From: Acanthopleura granulata
Lineage: Eukaryota > Mollusca > Polyplacophora > Chitonida > Chitonidae
DNA: 64,000 bases
Reading direction: 5' to 3'
Assembly: GCA_016165875.1 (NCBI GenBank)
Contig: JABBOT010000080.1
Location: forward strand, 47,822,032-47,886,031
Shown here: positions 61,085 through 64,000 of the stretch, piece after piece
Layout of the letters: every line of letters begins with the position of its first letter
How positions within the stretch are numbered: the first letter of the stretch is position 1
Notes under the pieces: generated by a model
What the model was told of the DNA's origin: nothing
What the model saw: only the letters and a program-made list of their open reading frames with translations
Databases searched by the model: none
Position numbers and translations under genes: made by a program

Positions 61085-61345
61085 TATTTGATTGGTGTTT
61101 TACACTGCACTAAAGAATATTTCACTTATACGAAGTCGGCCAGCATTATGGTCGGAGGAAATCGGTCAGAGCCCGGGGGAAACCCCATGCAAAGCCGCAG
61201 GTTGCTGGCAGACCTTCCCACGCACAGCCGCAGAGGAAGCCAGAATCAACTGGATTGAACTCATAGCGGCCGCATTGGTGGGGAGCTTCTACTTCATTGA
61301 GCTGTGCTAACGTTCTATCCGACTGAGCCAAGGGGACACCTGGAT
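61085..61345 (-). mobile_element. tRNA-derived SINE (counterpart of 28876-29135)
   Basis: Same insertion, tail 'tttgattggtgttttacac' at left, tRNA-like head at right. Confidence 0.88.
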
Positions 61346-61729
61346 GAGTTGAAGTGTCTCATGCACGTCTTGTCTTTACGATAAACTTTCCTGGAGTATA
61401 TACGTTCATAAAACATTCTTTGCGTACAACGTTAAAAATAATGAAATGGATATATAATTATTTATTTATAAATATTTATACGACCTATATGAAAATCTGC
61501 CTTTTTCAGAAGTCCAGTCCAAGTAGGACGCAAGGGTTCAACTGTCTCTTTAGTGGACACATCAGGGAGTGAACGCAGGCAACATAAGGTGAATATATCC
61601 CAGGTGAGTCTCCGTACCTGACATTCTGTTAATGTCTTTCGATTGTTCATGCCCTTGTGCTTCGAAACACAATGTTTTAGGCTTTTTCGGCTTCAATTTT
61701 AGCTCGTGAGGTTGTTTTTCATACCCTTC

Positions 61730-61853
<124 letters not shown>

Positions 61854-64000
61854 GTTTTATACATCATCACTTGCTGAGACACTTCCTCTAACTACTCAGT
61901 CATGAGCAAAAATTTTCTTTTAATACGATGGCGGTAATTTTCATGGGCGAAGAAAATCGAATAAACCCGACCTTTTGGTAAGTTAGAGACAAACTTTCGC
62001 ACACATATGCACACCAGGTGTGGTCTCAGTTAAGTCTGACTGTGCGAACAGCCACACAAACGTGTCGGCAACCTTTTTCGCCAAGGACCCACTCTCAGTG
62101 AACACCGAAATTCCTTACAAATTCCTTTGGTCGGTTTTGAACCGGCGACTCGTGTGTCCCAGATCACAGCAATGGGTTTTCAGTTTAACCTCTAATTCCT
62201 TGTAGAGGTCAGAAACTTTCGACTTCGTATCCAAATCTTGCCAGACACATTAAGATTTTCAGTATTTCAGTAGTGTTTCCTACCCAAAACGTACGTGGGT
62301 TCTACAATAAAGAAATTCCGTTAACAAATATTGATTGCCGGTGTGTAAAGTTATAAAGATAAAATCCCAGCTTTGGCTGTAATTTGGTGTCTGTTATTAA
62401 AGCACTGCTATGTTAGCCTGTGCATATGACGAGAGGCGGTGACTTGCGTAGAAATACTGCCTTTTTGACTCACACTTGTTGGGACGGCCAAATTAGCGCC
62501 TCTTGCCGACACAGATAAGTGCCAGTACTCTTACTGGCAGCGGTGATGTGAAATACATACATCACATCACACAAAGCTGTGTCAGATTGTTAAATGCCAC
62601 CCGGAATAGGAAACAAAGGTAACGGATCTTTTCCATTTTGGGATGCCTATTTTACACGGCAAAGTTACTTTTTGTGTCCTCCCTCAAATGAGTGCATCCC
62701 ACATGCGCATGTTCACATTGCTATATACTGAAACGTCAGTCTATACCAGTCGAGAAAGACGCCAGCAAGAATAATTGCGCATGCTCAAAGCTTTGAGCGT
62801 TTCCTTTTAGTCACATTTTAGTGAGTAGAATGTTTTTACCAACGCAAGACATCATGGAACATTAACGACAAAGTGGTGATCGGGTCGGTTTCCATTATTT
62901 TTAATTACATGTACTGTTGTAATAAGGATGTATATCATTAATAGGTTAGAGTATAACTCGATCTGGTGTGTTATGAAAGCCGGTTGAAAGCGCTCCAATT
63001 TTCTCTCGTTTGTCGTCTTCGGCATTTCTTTCCAGGAAGGTAGCATAATCCACAGGTCGGGATATGAACCAGCCTATTATAAGGAGATAGTATCGTGAAA
63101 TGATCGAGAAATGTTGAAAGCGACGTGCGACTTTAATTCTTAAAGAAATAAACAAACAAACATTCTAGTCTTCTCTGTCCTCTCTGTCCAGCGTGGAGAT
63201 AGTCTGTGCAGACAACTTGTAGATCCGTTTCAAACGTTACGTTTCTCACTGGTTTCACCGAAATGTTACTTCTAAAAATGCTACTCGGAATTTCGGTCTA
63301 AATAATAAATATGTTCTGCGTGTTATGGTTTGTTGGGTCTGCTTTTGAATTATGTGCCGTGGGTTCAGTCTGAGCTCTTGGATTGGGTGTAGAAGAATTT
63401 GGGTTGTCGGTTGTGTCTTTACCAGCAGCAAATTACTTTTGGGCCAAGTTTTAACAAAATATGAGTTGTGTGCCCTGTCTTAGCAATATCTGAGTAGTTG
63501 GCTATTTCTGAGTAGAATATCAACTGTGGGCCTACTCTTAGCAAAATGTGAGTTGTAGGTCAGGTCTGGGCGGAATAGGAGTTGTCTTCCCTGTCTTCAG
63601 CTGAACATGACTTTTGAGTAATTCAATAGGAGTTGCTGGTGCGGTCGAAGTAACATGTGATATTTTGATTGAAACTAAGCGAAATATAACTTATTGATTC
63701 TGTGTCGGCAAAACCTGACGTAGAGGTTCAGGTCATGATTTGCGAGTTCAGTCAGTGAAATGTATCTTGTGGGCCAAGGAAAATGCTTTTAGACGAGTAA
63801 GATTCAAGAATTATTAGTCACCGGCTGCAGCGCTTAACGTTGGAATATAAGGTAGCATATGGGAATTATGAACTCGGTGGAAAGATAATGGTCAGTGACA
63901 ACTGGAATATGAATTTATGTAACTGTTTTATTCAAAAGAGATCGCGTAGAAAAGTTAGGAGAACATCAACAAGCATTTTAAGCACTAAAGCCTGAATATG
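61854..64000. other. Non-coding stretch to the window end
   Basis: Counterpart of 29673 to ~31934, with the ~38-bp degenerate repeat at 63330-63740 and the original sequence where unit A has its copied patch. No gene seen; the edge lies about 530 bases short of where an exon 3 would be expected. Confidence 0.5.

Overview
The window is eukaryotic nuclear DNA, most likely from a marine gastropod and possibly an abalone (Haliotis-like). It is AT-rich and intron-dominated. It carries several tRNA-derived SINE families of a molluscan type, a decayed non-LTR retrotransposon, ATT/ATC microsatellites and a Polinton/Maverick relic. The genus is a guess from the style of the repeats; nothing in the sequence proves it.

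The dominant feature is a large direct duplication. Bases 1-33838 (unit A) recur as 33839-64000 (unit B) in the same order and orientation. In stretches compared by eye they differ at roughly 3-5 positions per 100. They also differ by clean indels: a 1736-bp and a 293-bp gap in B, a SINE with target-site duplication found only in A, an 845-bp segment only in A, and 718-bp and ~612-bp segments only in B. Unit B is still running at the right edge. It may be a true tandem gene duplication or two haplotypes wrongly joined in tandem; the sequence alone cannot decide.

The only well-supported cellular gene is a minus-strand gene for a secreted, probably GPI-anchored Ly6/uPAR (LU, three-finger) protein with three coding exons. 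Exon 1 encodes the signal peptide, exon 2 carries cysteines 1-5, and exon 3 carries cysteines 6-10, the C-N end motif and a hydrophobic GPI-type tail. Both introns are phase 1 and all visible splice sites fit. Gene B is complete in the window (exons at 43689-43620, 34688-34467 and 32720-32461; 183 codons plus stop). Gene A shows exon 1 (11865-11796) and exon 2 (868-647); its exon 3 lies left of the window. The two paralogs differ at 10 non-synonymous and 3 synonymous bases over exons 1 and 2.

Intron 1 (10.9 kb in A, 8.9 kb in B) houses a dead, truncated Polinton: protein-primed DNA polymerase B on the plus strand, then integrase, two poorly known Polinton ORFs and a packaging-ATPase fragment on the minus strand. 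I did not recognise capsid or protease genes or terminal inverted repeats. Because it sits at the same place in both units, it predates the duplication.

Between the gene copies (about 11.9-32.4 kb and 43.7-64 kb) I see no convincing cellular gene. This space holds SINEs, a ~77-bp-period minisatellite, a fold-back MITE, a ~56-bp degenerate tandem repeat, a dead LINE (endonuclease and reverse transcriptase), microsatellites and a ~38-bp degenerate repeat.
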